From assembly GCA_015056915.1 (NCBI GenBank), contig SVFK01000001.1, positions 62,001 to 126,000 on the forward strand: DNA of 64,000 bases, written 5' to 3'. The notes beneath the pieces were generated by a model. The model did not search any database. It saw nothing but the letters and a program-made list of their open reading frames with translations, and had not been told where the DNA came from. Position numbers and translations under genes: made by a program. Within the stretch, counting starts at the first letter, position 1, and the number at the start of each line of letters is the position of its first letter. This DNA comes from Lachnospiraceae bacterium (GTDB taxonomy: Bacteria; Bacillota; Clostridia; Lachnospirales; Lachnospiraceae). Positions 34,734 through 44,673 of this stretch are shown here, one piece after another.

Positions 34734-36389
34734 CTAAACATTAAAACAGCTTCCGCCCACAAATTCCCTGCAAATAGAGTTATTTGGGAGATTCTCGCTG
34801 CTTACGCCCAAAAAATAATCAAGGAATTTTAATAATCTTTTGGCCTCATAATATTCCGGCACATCCTTGGAAATCTGGAAAAGTAGCGGCTCTGCAAACT
34901 GCTTCAATACAGCCAATTCGTAAATCAAAGCAGAATTGAACATAGCATCTGCATCCTCCTGATAAGGGAAGATATTTTCTTCTTCACCTCTGCGCACGGA
35001 AGGCCACATTTCTATCGTTCTTCTGGCATCAGCACCACGCGTTCTGGCATCACGAACCATCCGGCGTAAAAGCCTACCGTCTGTGGTGGGAATACGATTA
35101 TGCTCATCCACATTGACACTGGTAAGTGCACTAATATATATTTTATATTTACTTTCCTCCGGCAGTGCATAGGACATCTTATTGTTTAAGCCGTGGATTC
35201 CTTCTATTACCAGAATATCATCTGCTCCAAGTTGCTTAAACTTACCGTTATATTCCCGCTTTCCGGTTTTAAAATTAAAGGTAGGCAGCTCCACTCGCTC
35301 TCCTGCAAGGAGCTTTACCATATCCTCATTAAATTGTTTTACATCAATGGCCTCGAGGCACTCAAAATTGTAATCACCGTTCTCGTCTCTGGGTGTCAAT
35401 TCTCTATCCACAAAATAATCATCCAATGCAATAGGATGAGGCACCTTGCCTAACGTACGAAGCTGAATGGATAATCTGTGTGAGAAGCTGGTTTTGCCTG
35501 ATGAAGAGGGACCTGCAATCATTATAAATTTAACATTTCCACGACCCACAATATCCTTGGCAATCTCACCGATTTTGCGCTCCTGCTCTGCCTCCTGCAC
35601 CAAAATCATTTCTCTGAGAGAGCCGCTGCAGATTTGATTGTTCAAATCTCCTACCGTCTCAATTCCTACCTTTGCCCCCCATTCTTCCGAAAGCTTCAAG
35701 GTCTGATACAGCTTTTTACGCTCCGTAAAGGGCTCTACCACAGAAGGATTCTTTTTGGCAGGCAACACTAACATAAAGCCATCGTCATAAGCAATCACAT
35801 CAAACTGCTTCACATATCCTGCATTGGGCAGCATATAACCATAATAATAATCGTAATAACCATCTATCTCATAAATATTCACATAGGAGCTTCTTCGATA
35901 GCGGAAAAGCTTCTCCTTTGCCTTCATTTCCTGTGCTTTAAATAGCTCCATTGCCTCCTCCAGAGGATAGGAGCGTTTCATAAAAGGTGTCTGCATTTCC
36001 ACCAATTCCTGCATTCTCTGCTTGATTCTCTGCGCATTTTCTGCCGTTGCCGCTATCCTGCCCTTAGGACTAATAAAAGTACCATTTCCGATAGCATACT
36101 CTACGCGACAATCCTGTGCCGCCACATTTCCAAACAAATCATACACAGCCTTCAACAACAACATACTGGCTGTTCGCACATAGGTTTTATAACCCACATC
36201 ATCCTTCAAGGTAAAAAAGCTCAACTCGCAATCGCGTGTCACCTTCTTAAATAATTCACATATTTTACCGTTTACCACAGCCACCGCAATCATGTTGTCG
36301 TACTGCTCCTGATATTCCGCTGCTATTGCTTCATAAGTGGTTCCCTGTGGATATTGTTTCTTTTCACCTTTTATCGTAACCGTATACAT
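34734..36389 (-). CDS. Uridine kinase-like nucleoside kinase with TGS domain
   Basis: A 551-residue fusion common in clostridia. Residues 1-65 form a TGS-like domain (MYTVTIKGEKKQYPQGTTYEAIAAEY), followed by a threonyl-tRNA-synthetase second-additional-domain-like part, and a C-terminal P-loop uridine kinase (about 285-500; IAGPSSSGKTSFSHRLS, ALDDYFVDRELTPRDENGDYNFECLEAID, IEGIHGLNN). It probably phosphorylates a nucleoside; what the tRNA-synthetase-like half senses is not known. ATG at 36389 is chosen because it begins the TGS fold and has a purine-rich leader; earlier ATG/GTG codons are possible. Immediately downstream of trmK. Confidence 0.85.
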   Translation of the reverse strand: MYTVTIKGEKKQYPQGTTYEAIAAEYQEQYDNMIAVAVVNGKICELFKKVTRDCELSFFTLKDDVGYKTYVRTASMLLLKAVYDLFGNVAAQDCRVEYAIGNGTFISPKGRIAATAENAQRIKQRMQELVEMQTPFMKRSYPLEEAMELFKAQEMKAKEKLFRYRRSSYVNIYEIDGYYDYYYGYMLPNAGYVKQFDVIAYDDGFMLVLPAKKNPSVVEPFTERKKLYQTLKLSEEWGAKVGIETVGDLNNQICSGSLREMILVQEAEQERKIGEIAKDIVGRGNVKFIMIAGPSSSGKTSFSHRLSIQLRTLGKVPHPIALDDYFVDRELTPRDENGDYNFECLEAIDVKQFNEDMVKLLAGERVELPTFNFKTGKREYNGKFKQLGADDILVIEGIHGLNNKMSYALPEESKYKIYISALTSVNVDEHNRIPTTDGRLLRRMVRDARTRGADARRTIEMWPSVRRGEEENIFPYQEDADAMFNSALIYELAVLKQFAEPLLFQISKDVPEYYEAKRLLKFLDYFLGVSSENLPNNSICREFVGGSCFNV

Positions 36390-36426
36390 TCTATGCCCTA
36401 CCCTTCTTTTCATAAACACCAATCTG

Positions 36427-37170
36427 CTACAACAAAGAAAGTGCTGTTTCCAAATCCGCTATTTCTTCCTGCACCTGCACAAGGCGCTCCCTTGCCCGTT
36501 CCTTCTCATTTTGAGCAAGTGTTCCTTCAAGCTGACGCATATTACCAAGCATATCCTCAATATATTGCTTTAACACCGGAGAACGTCGCTGTAATAACAA
36601 TCCGCCGTATTTGTCAGCCAACCTTTCCGGAATGGCGGCAGCTTCCGTTACCTGATGCCGAATACCTTGACTCTTCTCCGGCTCTCCTGCGTAGCATACC
36701 TTCATCATAAAATAATATTTACCGTCTTCACATAATATATTCTCATCCAAAAGGCGGTAGCCCTCCGCTCTCAAAAATTTGCGGAATACCGGCAGCTCTG
36801 ACTGTGGTTGCAAAATCAATTCCTGTAGCTGATATGCCTTTTCCCTGCTCTCTGTGAGTATCCTCATCATAAGTCTGCCGCCCATGCCGGCACAGATAAG
36901 ACAATCCGCCTCGCCTTCCCGATACTCCTGTAACCCATCGGATAATCGGGTCTCTATGTATTCCGTGTAACCATATTCCTCAATATGCTCTTGCGCTCTG
37001 GATAAAGGTCCTTTTCGCACATCCATCGCAAGCACACCGGGACTGATTCCTCTTTGTACCAGTGAAATGGATACAAAGCCATGGTCACAGCCCACATCTA
37101 CCACACGCATGCCCGGTGTCACCATGGAACAAAGCGCCTGCAATCTTTTGGATAATACTACCTCAGCCAT
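36427..37170 (-). CDS. trmK: tRNA (adenine22-N1)-methyltransferase
   Basis: A 247-residue class I SAM methyltransferase of the TrmK family, acting on A22 of the tRNA D-loop. SAM motif VVDVGCDHGFVSISLVQRG, then VLAMDVRKGPLSRAQEHI, LICAGMGGRLMMRIL and LILQPQSELPVFRKFL. A C-terminal coiled coil (about 200-245) is characteristic. Its ATG overlaps the rpoD stop by one base (TAATG), the usual linkage in firmicutes. Confidence 0.93.
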   Translation of the reverse strand: MAEVVLSKRLQALCSMVTPGMRVVDVGCDHGFVSISLVQRGISPGVLAMDVRKGPLSRAQEHIEEYGYTEYIETRLSDGLQEYREGEADCLICAGMGGRLMMRILTESREKAYQLQELILQPQSELPVFRKFLRAEGYRLLDENILCEDGKYYFMMKVCYAGEPEKSQGIRHQVTEAAAIPERLADKYGGLLLQRRSPVLKQYIEDMLGNMRQLEGTLAQNEKERARERLVQVQEEIADLETALSLL

Positions 37171-38282
37171 TAGTCCAAATAATCCTTCAATTTGCGGCTG
37201 CGACTGGGATGGCGCAGCTTACGAAGCGCCTTAGCTTCAATCTGACGAATACGCTCACGTGTAACCTTAAATTCCTTGCCCACCTCTTCCAGTGTACGTG
37301 CACGACCGTCATCCAGACCAAAGCGAAGACGAAGAACCTTCTGCTCTCTCTCGGTAAGAGTACCAAGCACCTCAACCAGCTGCTCCTTTAACAGGGTAAA
37401 TGCCGCTGCATCTGCAGGTACAGGCACATTATCATCCTGAATAAAATCACCCAGATGACTATCCTCCTCCTCACCGATAGGTGTCTCTAAGGACACAGGC
37501 TCCTGACTGATTTTCAGAATCTCACGCACACGTTCCACCGGCATATTCATCTCTTCTGCGATTTCCTCAGGAGAAGGCTCTCTTCCCAGCTCCTGCAACA
37601 GCTGACGGCTGACACGAATCAGCTTATTGATGGTCTCCACCATATGCACGGGGATACGGATAGTTCTTGCCTGATCCGCAATGGCTCTTGTGATTGCCTG
37701 ACGAATCCACCATGTTGCATAGGTAGAGAATTTATATCCCTTACGGTAATCGAATTTTTCCACAGCCTTGATAAGACCCAAGTTACCCTCCTGAATCAAA
37801 TCAAGGAAAAGCATACCACGGCCTACATATCTTTTTGCAATGCTGACTACCAGACGAAGGTTAGCTTCCGCCAGACGTTTCTTTGCCTCCTGATCTCCTG
37901 TCTCCATCTTCTTTGCCAGTTCGATTTCTTCCTCTGCACTTAACAGAGGCACCTTACCGATCTCCTTCAGATACATACGAACAGGATCTTCAATGCTGAT
38001 TCCCTCCGGAACGGACAGGTCGATATTTTCTACATCAACCTCATCCTCCTCAGTGAGAATAATCTCCTCGTCATCAACCTCGTCATCCTCAGTGATGCGC
38101 AGCACATCCACACCGTTCTGCTCCAGCATTTCCAAAATCTTCTCAAATTGTTCCTCTTCTAAAGGCATGTCCGAGAAAAAGTCGCCAATCTCCTGATACT
38201 CCAAGACATTCTTTTTCTTTTTCGCCATACTCAAGAGGTCTTTTACTTTTTCCATAAATTTTGCCTGTGTGTTTTCGTCCAT
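37170..38282 (-). CDS. rpoD: RNA polymerase primary sigma factor
   Basis: A 370-residue sigma-70/SigA. Region 1.1-like start (about 1-70), region 1.2 ([32 protein letters not shown]), region 2 ([60 protein letters not shown]), region 3 ([12 protein letters not shown]) and region 4.2 ([41 protein letters not shown]) are all intact. Consistent with the TTGACA/TATAAT promoters found across this window. It follows dnaG after 131 bases and overlaps trmK. Confidence 0.98.
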   Translation of the reverse strand: MDENTQAKFMEKVKDLLSMAKKKKNVLEYQEIGDFFSDMPLEEEQFEKILEMLEQNGVDVLRITEDDEVDDEEIILTEEDEVDVENIDLSVPEGISIEDPVRMYLKEIGKVPLLSAEEEIELAKKMETGDQEAKKRLAEANLRLVVSIAKRYVGRGMLFLDLIQEGNLGLIKAVEKFDYRKGYKFSTYATWWIRQAITRAIADQARTIRIPVHMVETINKLIRVSRQLLQELGREPSPEEIAEEMNMPVERVREILKISQEPVSLETPIGEEEDSHLGDFIQDDNVPVPADAAAFTLLKEQLVEVLGTLTEREQKVLRLRFGLDDGRARTLEEVGKEFKVTRERIRQIEAKALRKLRHPSRSRKLKDYLD

Positions 38283-38413
38283 TTTCGTGGTTCCATCCTT
38301 CCCAGAAATTTCATTTCCTTTTGTAAAACATACTTTTTATGCTTATATTTTGACTTTTCTTTATTTATAACCCTATTCGCAAAAATGTATACATTTTCAC
38401 TCGAGATAGCGGC

Positions 38414-40186
38414 TTATTCCATGGATATTCGGGTTTTTGCCAGCTCCTCCAACGCTTTCTTGCCATCGATTACCTTGTTTAACGCATTAACGTCCGTTCC
38501 CAACTTAAGCGTGTAATATTCGTAGCTGTTACGCTTCACTGCCAACAAAATATCATGGAATGCCTTCTCCTTTTCCTGCAAGGTATTCAGCTGGGGCAAA
38601 TTAGTATTAAAAAGTGCCGCTGCCTGCCGCTGCTCCTCATCATCCTCAAACATACTGATGATACCGGCAGGATTAAACTTTCCTTGAGAAAGCTCATCAA
38701 ACAAGCGCTCTGCAACCTTTTTATAAAGCTCATCCGTAAAATCCTCTGCCGAAATGTATTTTTCTATTTTAGAATAGATAGCAGGGTCATCCGTAATCCA
38801 GGTAATCAACAGCCTCTGCGCTTTTTTGGCACTTTCTTCAGGTGTGTTTTTGGACTGCACTCCTGATTTCGGGCGTTCGACAGGACGAACCAAGCCCGTC
38901 TGTGAGGCGTAGGTTACTACCAGCTTCCGCAGATTTTCAATACCTATGAGATATTTATCCGCAATGGCCTGTAGATAATTGTCCCGCTCCACATCCTCCT
39001 TAAATTCGCAAAGCTTCTTGGCGATTTCTCTATGAAATCTGGTCTTTGCCTCAGGATCAGACAAATCATACTGCGATTCCAATACACGAATTTCAAAGAA
39101 AAAGCTGTTTTCTGCCTTGTCAATTCGCTCTTGAAAAGCCTCTTTTCCCAAATTCTTAATAAACTCATCCGGGTCCTTATAAGGCTTCATATCGATAACC
39201 TTTCCCACAAGTCCGGCTTCTCGCAGGATGTCGATACCCCTTAATGCTGCTTTGGTTCCGGCCTGATCACTATCGTATGCCAGCAGAACATTTTCCGTAT
39301 ACCTGTGCAAAAGGCTTGCCTGTTCCGAGGTAAATGCTGTTCCCAGAGAGGCTACCGCCTGTGTGAAGCCGGCCTGGTGCATGGCAATTACATCCATATA
39401 ACCCTCGCAGAGAATAATATTACCACTGCGGGCTGTACGGGCAAAATTCAGACCGTACAGATTTCTTCTTTTATCAAACACCGGTGTCTCAGGAGAATTC
39501 AGATATTTAGGCTCCCCCTCGCCCATGACACGACCACCGAAGCCTATCACTCTGTGATTGATATCCTGTATTGGAAACATCACACGATTCCAAAACTGGC
39601 TTGACAACCCGCCTCGTTCGGAGAAATTGGCCAATCCTGCTTCCTTAATCTCCTGATCCTCAAATCCCTTCTGCCGTAGATACTGAACTAATTGTGTACC
39701 GTTTTTACCGGCATACCCGAGACCGAATTTATGCATTGTCTCATCGGACAATTCACGCCTTTTCAAATATTGATGTCCTATTTCTCCATGAGGAGCGCGA
39801 AGCTGATAATAAAAGTACTTTGCAGCCTCCTTGTTGACCTCTAACAGTCTGGCCCGCTTGTTGGCCTTCTGCTTCATCTCCGCGGTATATTCCATCTCCG
39901 GCAGTTTCACACCGGCTCTGTCCGCCAGATGCTTAACTGCCTCAGGAAAGGTATAATTCTCATAATTCATTACAAAGGTAAATACATTCCCACCTGCGCC
40001 GCAGCCAAAGCAATGAAACATCTGCTTATTGCCCGACACAGAAAAGGACGGGGATTTCTCGTTGTGAAAGGGACACAAGCCCCAGTGGCTGCCTCCCTTT
40101 TTCTGCAGCTTGACATACCCTGACACCACATCTACAATATCATTTTTTATTCTGACCTCTTCTACTAATTCCTCAGGATAATACAT
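38414..40186 (-). CDS. dnaG: DNA primase
   Basis: A 590-residue primase synthesising RNA primers at replication forks. N-terminal CHC2 zinc ribbon (CPFHNEKSPSFSVSGNKQMFHCFGCG, residues about 38-65), the catalytic core with TOPRIM motif ILCEGYMDVIAMHQAGF and YDSDQAGTKAALR, and a C-terminal DnaB-interaction domain. Part of the macromolecular synthesis block dgt-dnaG-rpoD. It starts 52 bases after dgt. Confidence 0.97.
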   Translation of the reverse strand: MYYPEELVEEVRIKNDIVDVVSGYVKLQKKGGSHWGLCPFHNEKSPSFSVSGNKQMFHCFGCGAGGNVFTFVMNYENYTFPEAVKHLADRAGVKLPEMEYTAEMKQKANKRARLLEVNKEAAKYFYYQLRAPHGEIGHQYLKRRELSDETMHKFGLGYAGKNGTQLVQYLRQKGFEDQEIKEAGLANFSERGGLSSQFWNRVMFPIQDINHRVIGFGGRVMGEGEPKYLNSPETPVFDKRRNLYGLNFARTARSGNIILCEGYMDVIAMHQAGFTQAVASLGTAFTSEQASLLHRYTENVLLAYDSDQAGTKAALRGIDILREAGLVGKVIDMKPYKDPDEFIKNLGKEAFQERIDKAENSFFFEIRVLESQYDLSDPEAKTRFHREIAKKLCEFKEDVERDNYLQAIADKYLIGIENLRKLVVTYASQTGLVRPVERPKSGVQSKNTPEESAKKAQRLLITWITDDPAIYSKIEKYISAEDFTDELYKKVAERLFDELSQGKFNPAGIISMFEDDEEQRQAAALFNTNLPQLNTLQEKEKAFHDILLAVKRNSYEYYTLKLGTDVNALNKVIDGKKALEELAKTRISME

Positions 40187-40238
40187 TTACAATAACCATA
40201 CCTTCCGCAATCTGCAAAGTCGGATATTTCTTTTGCAT

Positions 40239-41243
40239 CTAAATCTGCCATGATTTAGGTATATAAATGCTTTCATATACCGCAATCGCAAAGCGGTCGC
40301 TCATGGCACCCACATAATCACATACAACCCGCTCTCTGGGTTCGCCCTCAGAAAGCAGATTCAAAAATTCCTCCGGCAAATCATCAATATGCTTTAAATA
40401 GTGATGATACAGGGTTTCCATCAGCACCTCTGCCTTACCCTCTTCACTCTTTGCCTCCGGATTCTGGTATACACGTTCAAACATAAACTGTCTGATTCGC
40501 TTCATGGCATCTGCCACAGCCTCTGACATTACAATATCATTCTTATCAAGACTGTTTGTTACGATATCATGAATAAAATGGTCCAGACGTTCTCCCGGCG
40601 TAGAGCCCAGTATTGCTCGAATGTCTGCAGGAACATCCATCTCTGTCAGGATTCCCGCACGCACTGCATCATCCATATCATGATGAATGTACGCAATCTT
40701 ATCTGAAAGACGTACTATTTTACCTTCCAGAGTATGAGGCTTACCAATGGTCTGGTGATTCCGGATACCGTCACGCACCTCATAAGTAAGATTTAAGCCC
40801 TGACCACTCTTTTCCAAGCGGTCAACCGTACGAACACTTTGCTCGCTGTGTTCAAAGCCATAGGGGCACACTCGATTTAGTGCTCTCTCGCCCGCATGTC
40901 CAAACGGCGTATGTCCCAAATCATGTCCCAGCGCGATAGCCTCCACCAGTTCTTCATTCAGCTTCAAAGCCTTTGCTATGGTCCTGGCATTCTGGGACAC
41001 CTCAAGTGTATGTGTCAGTCTGGTGCGATAATGATCTCCCTCAGGAGTCAAAAACACCTGTGTTTTGTCCTTCAAACGTCTGAATGCTTTGCAATGTATA
41101 ATACGATCTCTGTCACGCTGAAAAACAGGACGAATATCGCATTGCTCTTCGGTCTTTTTTCTACCCTTTGAATTCATACTAAGGGCCGCATAAGGACTTA
41201 AATAATCCTTTTCCCACTGTTCCAAACTTTCTCTGATTGTCAT
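40239..41243 (-). CDS. dgt: dGTP triphosphohydrolase-like HD protein
   Basis: A 334-residue HD-superfamily dNTPase. Substrate-side motif HCKAFRRLKDKTQVF, metal ligands RLTHTLEVSQNARTIA and ALGHDLGHTPFGHAGERAL, and the later LSDKIAYIHHDMDDAVRAG. It cleaves dGTP (or dNTPs) to the nucleoside and triphosphate. GAGG five bases before ATG. First gene of the block leading into dnaG and rpoD, an arrangement widespread in clostridia. Confidence 0.93.
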   Translation of the reverse strand: MTIRESLEQWEKDYLSPYAALSMNSKGRKKTEEQCDIRPVFQRDRDRIIHCKAFRRLKDKTQVFLTPEGDHYRTRLTHTLEVSQNARTIAKALKLNEELVEAIALGHDLGHTPFGHAGERALNRVCPYGFEHSEQSVRTVDRLEKSGQGLNLTYEVRDGIRNHQTIGKPHTLEGKIVRLSDKIAYIHHDMDDAVRAGILTEMDVPADIRAILGSTPGERLDHFIHDIVTNSLDKNDIVMSEAVADAMKRIRQFMFERVYQNPEAKSEEGKAEVLMETLYHHYLKHIDDLPEEFLNLLSEGEPRERVVCDYVGAMSDRFAIAVYESIYIPKSWQI

Positions 41244-41409
41244 GTCTGCCTCACCTTCTGACGTATCACGTCCAAGTAGGAAACCACTCCAAAATCACGT
41301 CACCGTAATTATCACATAATAACCCTAATAATAATATTCTACGTTAACATAGAAAATCCTTTTTATTTTCTTAACTTTTTATCCTGAAGTTGAATGCAAA
41401 AGTAATTAC

Positions 41410-42306
41410 TTATCTGCAAATATCAAAAATAAATTCCGCCATTTTGTCCATAGCCTCATATGCCCTTTTAAAAGGTGACATCTGAAATACGTGCCACATT
41501 CCTGTAAAACGTTCCATTTTCACAGAGACATTGGCCGCTACCAGTGCCTGATGCAAGCGCAGAGAATCGCTCAGAAGGATTTCATTCTCTCCAACCTGTA
41601 TGTAGGTGGGCGGAAAACCTCTCAAATCACCGAACAGCGGCGAAATCAAAGGATCTTTCATATCCATATCGCCGGCATAGGCCTCTGAAATACGAGCAAT
41701 GTATTCCTTGTCCAATATAGGTTCTACCGCTGCCTTCGTCCGGTAGGTTTTCCCGGATGCAGTCAAATCTGTCCACGGCGACATCAGCACCAGCCCTCTG
41801 GGAAGGATTCTTTCCTCCTCCTTCAACTTAAGCACCAACGCCAATGCCAGATTGCCTCCCGCGGAATCTCCGGCAATAATCACATCTCTCGCACCATACC
41901 CCAAAAGCATCAGATAATTCCATGCCCTCATGGCATCCTCCAATGCAGCAGGATAAGGATTCTCCGGTGCCAGACGATAATCAAAGCTCAGCACATCCAT
42001 AGAAGTAGAGGCAGCAAGCTTCGAGGTCAGTGACCGCGCATACAGGCTGCTGCCGGTAGAATAACCGCCTCCGTGACAATACAAAATAATATGCTTCTTC
42101 ATATGAGCACGATTTACGCTGACCCACTCACCGGGCATGCCTTCAATATCAATCTCCTGATACTCTATCTCTTTTGTATTCCCCAAGAGCGTCCCGATAT
42201 AATTCTGGGACTGTCTTTGCTTTTCCAAATCTGTATTTTCCACTAATCCATGCGCTCTTTTGATAAACTGCATGAGATTCTGGTTTCTCTTACTCACTCT
42301 TGCCAT
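41410..42306 (-). CDS. Alpha/beta-hydrolase esterase (hormone-sensitive lipase family)
   Basis: A 298-residue esterase of the HSL family. Oxyanion-hole motif YCHGGGYSTGSS, nucleophile elbow IAGDSAGGNLALAL, and C-terminal catalytic Asp/His in QVGENEILLSDS and TGMWHVFQM. No signal peptide. It probably hydrolyses short acyl esters. ATG at 42306 with GAGG seven bases upstream is preferred over the upstream GTG. It is third in an operon behind a condensation-domain-like acyltransferase and a DUF6320 protein, a trio that suggests acylated-lipid or ester metabolism; this is inference. Confidence 0.9.
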   Translation of the reverse strand: MARVSKRNQNLMQFIKRAHGLVENTDLEKQRQSQNYIGTLLGNTKEIEYQEIDIEGMPGEWVSVNRAHMKKHIILYCHGGGYSTGSSLYARSLTSKLAASTSMDVLSFDYRLAPENPYPAALEDAMRAWNYLMLLGYGARDVIIAGDSAGGNLALALVLKLKEEERILPRGLVLMSPWTDLTASGKTYRTKAAVEPILDKEYIARISEAYAGDMDMKDPLISPLFGDLRGFPPTYIQVGENEILLSDSLRLHQALVAANVSVKMERFTGMWHVFQMSPFKRAYEAMDKMAEFIFDICR

Positions 42307-42324
42307 GGTCACACCTCACTCACT

Positions 42325-43029
42325 TTAAAAGTGCAATCTCCTGCGTACAGCATTACGCAATCTTCTTCGGGACAACATGGTAATAATAGCAATATCCACG
42401 ATAGCACAAATTGTCAACACCACTGCCGACCACCCGATGTGGATTCCAGCGCCTATATAGCGGTCTATTAATATCTCCAACCCTACGCATAGCAATGCGA
42501 TGGTAGTAAAAATATATAAAGACACCGTCAAAAAGGAACGCGGAAGCTTACGGATACAAAAGGTCAAAAGCTCCGCCAATATGGTAATCCACACTACAAT
42601 AGGCAATCCCAGCTGCCAAAACCAGTTGTCCATTCCAATCATATATGCCAGCATATATAAATAAACTGCCACAGATATTCCATCATATAACAAGGATACA
42701 TAAACCGACTGCTTAGTATATATCACCGCAGGAATCATAATAACCCACAGAATTGCACATACGCCTATCACGGCCAGTGACCACATTGCTCCCGGAAAAA
42801 CAAAAATATTTAATAATCCACAGGTCAATGCCGTTGTCAATACAACTGTAGTCATCAATATTCCCATATCCTTCCGTTTAACAGTCTCTACCTGTCCCTT
42901 TTCCTGAGGAAATGGTGTCTTGTGTCCCTTTTGGGATAATTCATTGGGATTTATTACCGGTGTATTGCAAAGCGCACAGGTCTTTGCCGAAGCATCAAGC
43001 TCCACACCACAGTTCACACAATATGACAT
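42325..43029 (-). CDS. DUF6320-type membrane protein with zinc ribbon
   Basis: A 234-residue protein: an N-terminal zinc ribbon (MSYCVNCGVELDASAKTCALCNTPV, Cys at 4, 7, 18 and 21), a linker, and about six membrane helices from residue 60 to 230. It matches the DUF6320 type seen in Lachnospiraceae; function unknown. ATG at 43029 with AGGAAG in front starts right at the zinc ribbon, so the 20 upstream codons are excluded. It lies between the condensation-domain gene and the esterase gene. Confidence 0.8.
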   Translation of the reverse strand: MSYCVNCGVELDASAKTCALCNTPVINPNELSQKGHKTPFPQEKGQVETVKRKDMGILMTTVVLTTALTCGLLNIFVFPGAMWSLAVIGVCAILWVIMIPAVIYTKQSVYVSLLYDGISVAVYLYMLAYMIGMDNWFWQLGLPIVVWITILAELLTFCIRKLPRSFLTVSLYIFTTIALLCVGLEILIDRYIGAGIHIGWSAVVLTICAIVDIAIITMLSRRRLRNAVRRRLHF

Positions 43030-43095
43030 AGCTTCCTTTCTGCGTCGGTAGCCTCCGACCGACGACTTTTGCACGCACCGTATCAACATGTATCA

Positions 43096-44379
43096 TCAAG
43101 TATCCATGCAACGATTGCTCTCAATTTTCACATGAACACCATCCTTTACTAATTTACGGAAAAAGTATCTCTCCACATCTGCTTCAATAATACTGCTGGC
43201 AAAATTAATTGTCAGCGTATCTTCAAAGCTGATAATTGCACAGTTTGTCCTGGTGGAAAAAGGCTGTCCCATGCAAATATCAAACCGTTCAATATAGGGC
43301 TTCATCCCCTCCGGCACCTTAAGTGCCCCCATATTGGTCAAACCTGCCGATGAATTCCTGTCCTGTACTCTCGCATAAAAGGATTTCACCACAAAATCCT
43401 TGATAAACAAAGGCACTACACGAATAAACGGATTCCTCTGGGTCTCCGCATTGGTAGTAATATCTCCTCGCAGGAATTTCTCATTTATATAATATCTCAT
43501 ATAATTGTGTACATGAGCTACAATCTCTTCAAAGGTATAGTCTCCCAGTCTGGGGTCAATTCCCGGATATATCATGGTAATAAAATTTCGCAGCGTTTTG
43601 GAGGGGAAAAATCTCCGCAAATTCACCGGCATAGCTATTTTTACAGGCTTTAGCCTAATATGCCAATCCTTTTGTTGCTTTGTCATCAGGGCATATAACA
43701 GCACCGCATTTAAGTATTCTGTGATGGTAGCGTTATATCTTTTGGCTACCGCCATCACCTCCGATGCAGACATAATGCCATCGACTATATTCAAGGTATA
43801 AAAGGGCTCCTTGGTGCCTCTTACACGATAAGCCTTCTCTCCGGGTCTCGGCGGGCATACCTTGGCATTGGCATATTTCATATAAGCATCCTCCAGCTCT
43901 TCTGCACCGGGTGCTTCATTAATGTCTAATACATATCCGCCGTTTTCTATCTCTGTGTGACCCAACAGACGCAAATAGGTTGCTGTTACCGTAAGTAGCA
44001 GACACATACCTCCCGTACCGTCACCCAGACTATGGTGCGCCTCCATGGCAATCCTTCCTCCATAGTAATAGAACCGTACCAGATACCTGTTATTAGCTTT
44101 AAAATACATTGGCTGACATGGATTTTGCACATCCTTCTGCACAAAAGGTCCCGGACGATGATTCGGCTCCAGATAGCGCCAAAACAAGCCCTTTCGGATT
44201 GCCGCCTTATAGGTAGGAAACCGTGGCATTGTCATATCCACCGCCTGCTGCAAGACATCCGGTCTGACATCCTCCTTTAGCAAAACAGACAATCTGTATA
44301 CAGATGAAAAATCTCTTCTCTGCAAAGTGGGGTATACAATAGCAGACAAATCCAGCTTATACCAGTCCCTGCGCTCCAT
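43096..44379 (-). CDS. Condensation-domain-like acyltransferase
   Basis: A 427-residue protein of the chloramphenicol-acetyltransferase/condensation superfamily (alcohol acetyltransferase-like). The catalytic motif appears as EAHHSLGDGTGGMCLL, i.e. HHxxxDG, about residue 136-142, and the second-half motif as FVVKSFYARVQDRNSSAGLTNMGALKVPE. It probably transfers an acyl group to an alcohol or lipid. No carrier protein or adenylation domain is near, so it is not part of an NRPS. AGGAG before ATG. First gene of the operon with DUF6320 and esterase genes. Confidence 0.82.
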   Translation of the reverse strand: MERRDWYKLDLSAIVYPTLQRRDFSSVYRLSVLLKEDVRPDVLQQAVDMTMPRFPTYKAAIRKGLFWRYLEPNHRPGPFVQKDVQNPCQPMYFKANNRYLVRFYYYGGRIAMEAHHSLGDGTGGMCLLLTVTATYLRLLGHTEIENGGYVLDINEAPGAEELEDAYMKYANAKVCPPRPGEKAYRVRGTKEPFYTLNIVDGIMSASEVMAVAKRYNATITEYLNAVLLYALMTKQQKDWHIRLKPVKIAMPVNLRRFFPSKTLRNFITMIYPGIDPRLGDYTFEEIVAHVHNYMRYYINEKFLRGDITTNAETQRNPFIRVVPLFIKDFVVKSFYARVQDRNSSAGLTNMGALKVPEGMKPYIERFDICMGQPFSTRTNCAIISFEDTLTINFASSIIEADVERYFFRKLVKDGVHVKIESNRCMDT

Positions 44380-44420
44380 GCTGTCTCTCCTTTTCAGGTT
44401 TTCTAATTAATTTGAGTAAA

Positions 44421-44663
44421 GATTAGGGGGCAAAAGGTTCCCCAGCCCGCAAGTGCCAGAATTGTTTGTCATCTACAGGAGCCTTAGTTGCTCTTAGGAT
44501 TGACAAATATGCGTTGTTGTCCAAAATTCGTCTGTTTGAGCGTAGCGAGTTTTCGAATTTTGGGCAATGCACTTAGCAGATTTGACAATCCTTAGTGCAA
44601 CTAGGCTCCGCAGCCGCAAACAATTCTGGCACTTGCGGGCTGGGGAACCTTTTGCTCCTAGTC
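44421..44663. repeat. Long imperfect palindrome 3 (about 240 bp hairpin)
   Basis: The best preserved of the three. 44430-44468 pairs perfectly with 44617-44655 (39 bp); pairing continues with bulges to the apical CCAAAATTCG / CGAATTTTGG (44521-44530 and 44553-44562) around a loop with GAGCGTAGCGAG. It carries CGTAGCG (44541-44547), AGCGAG (44544-44549) and GCAATGCACTT (44564-44574, reverse of AAGTGCATTGC), shared with palindromes 1 and 2. It lies between the condensation-domain gene and the tRNA-Leu terminator. Confidence 0.88.
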
Positions 44664-44673
44664 TCATAAAGTG

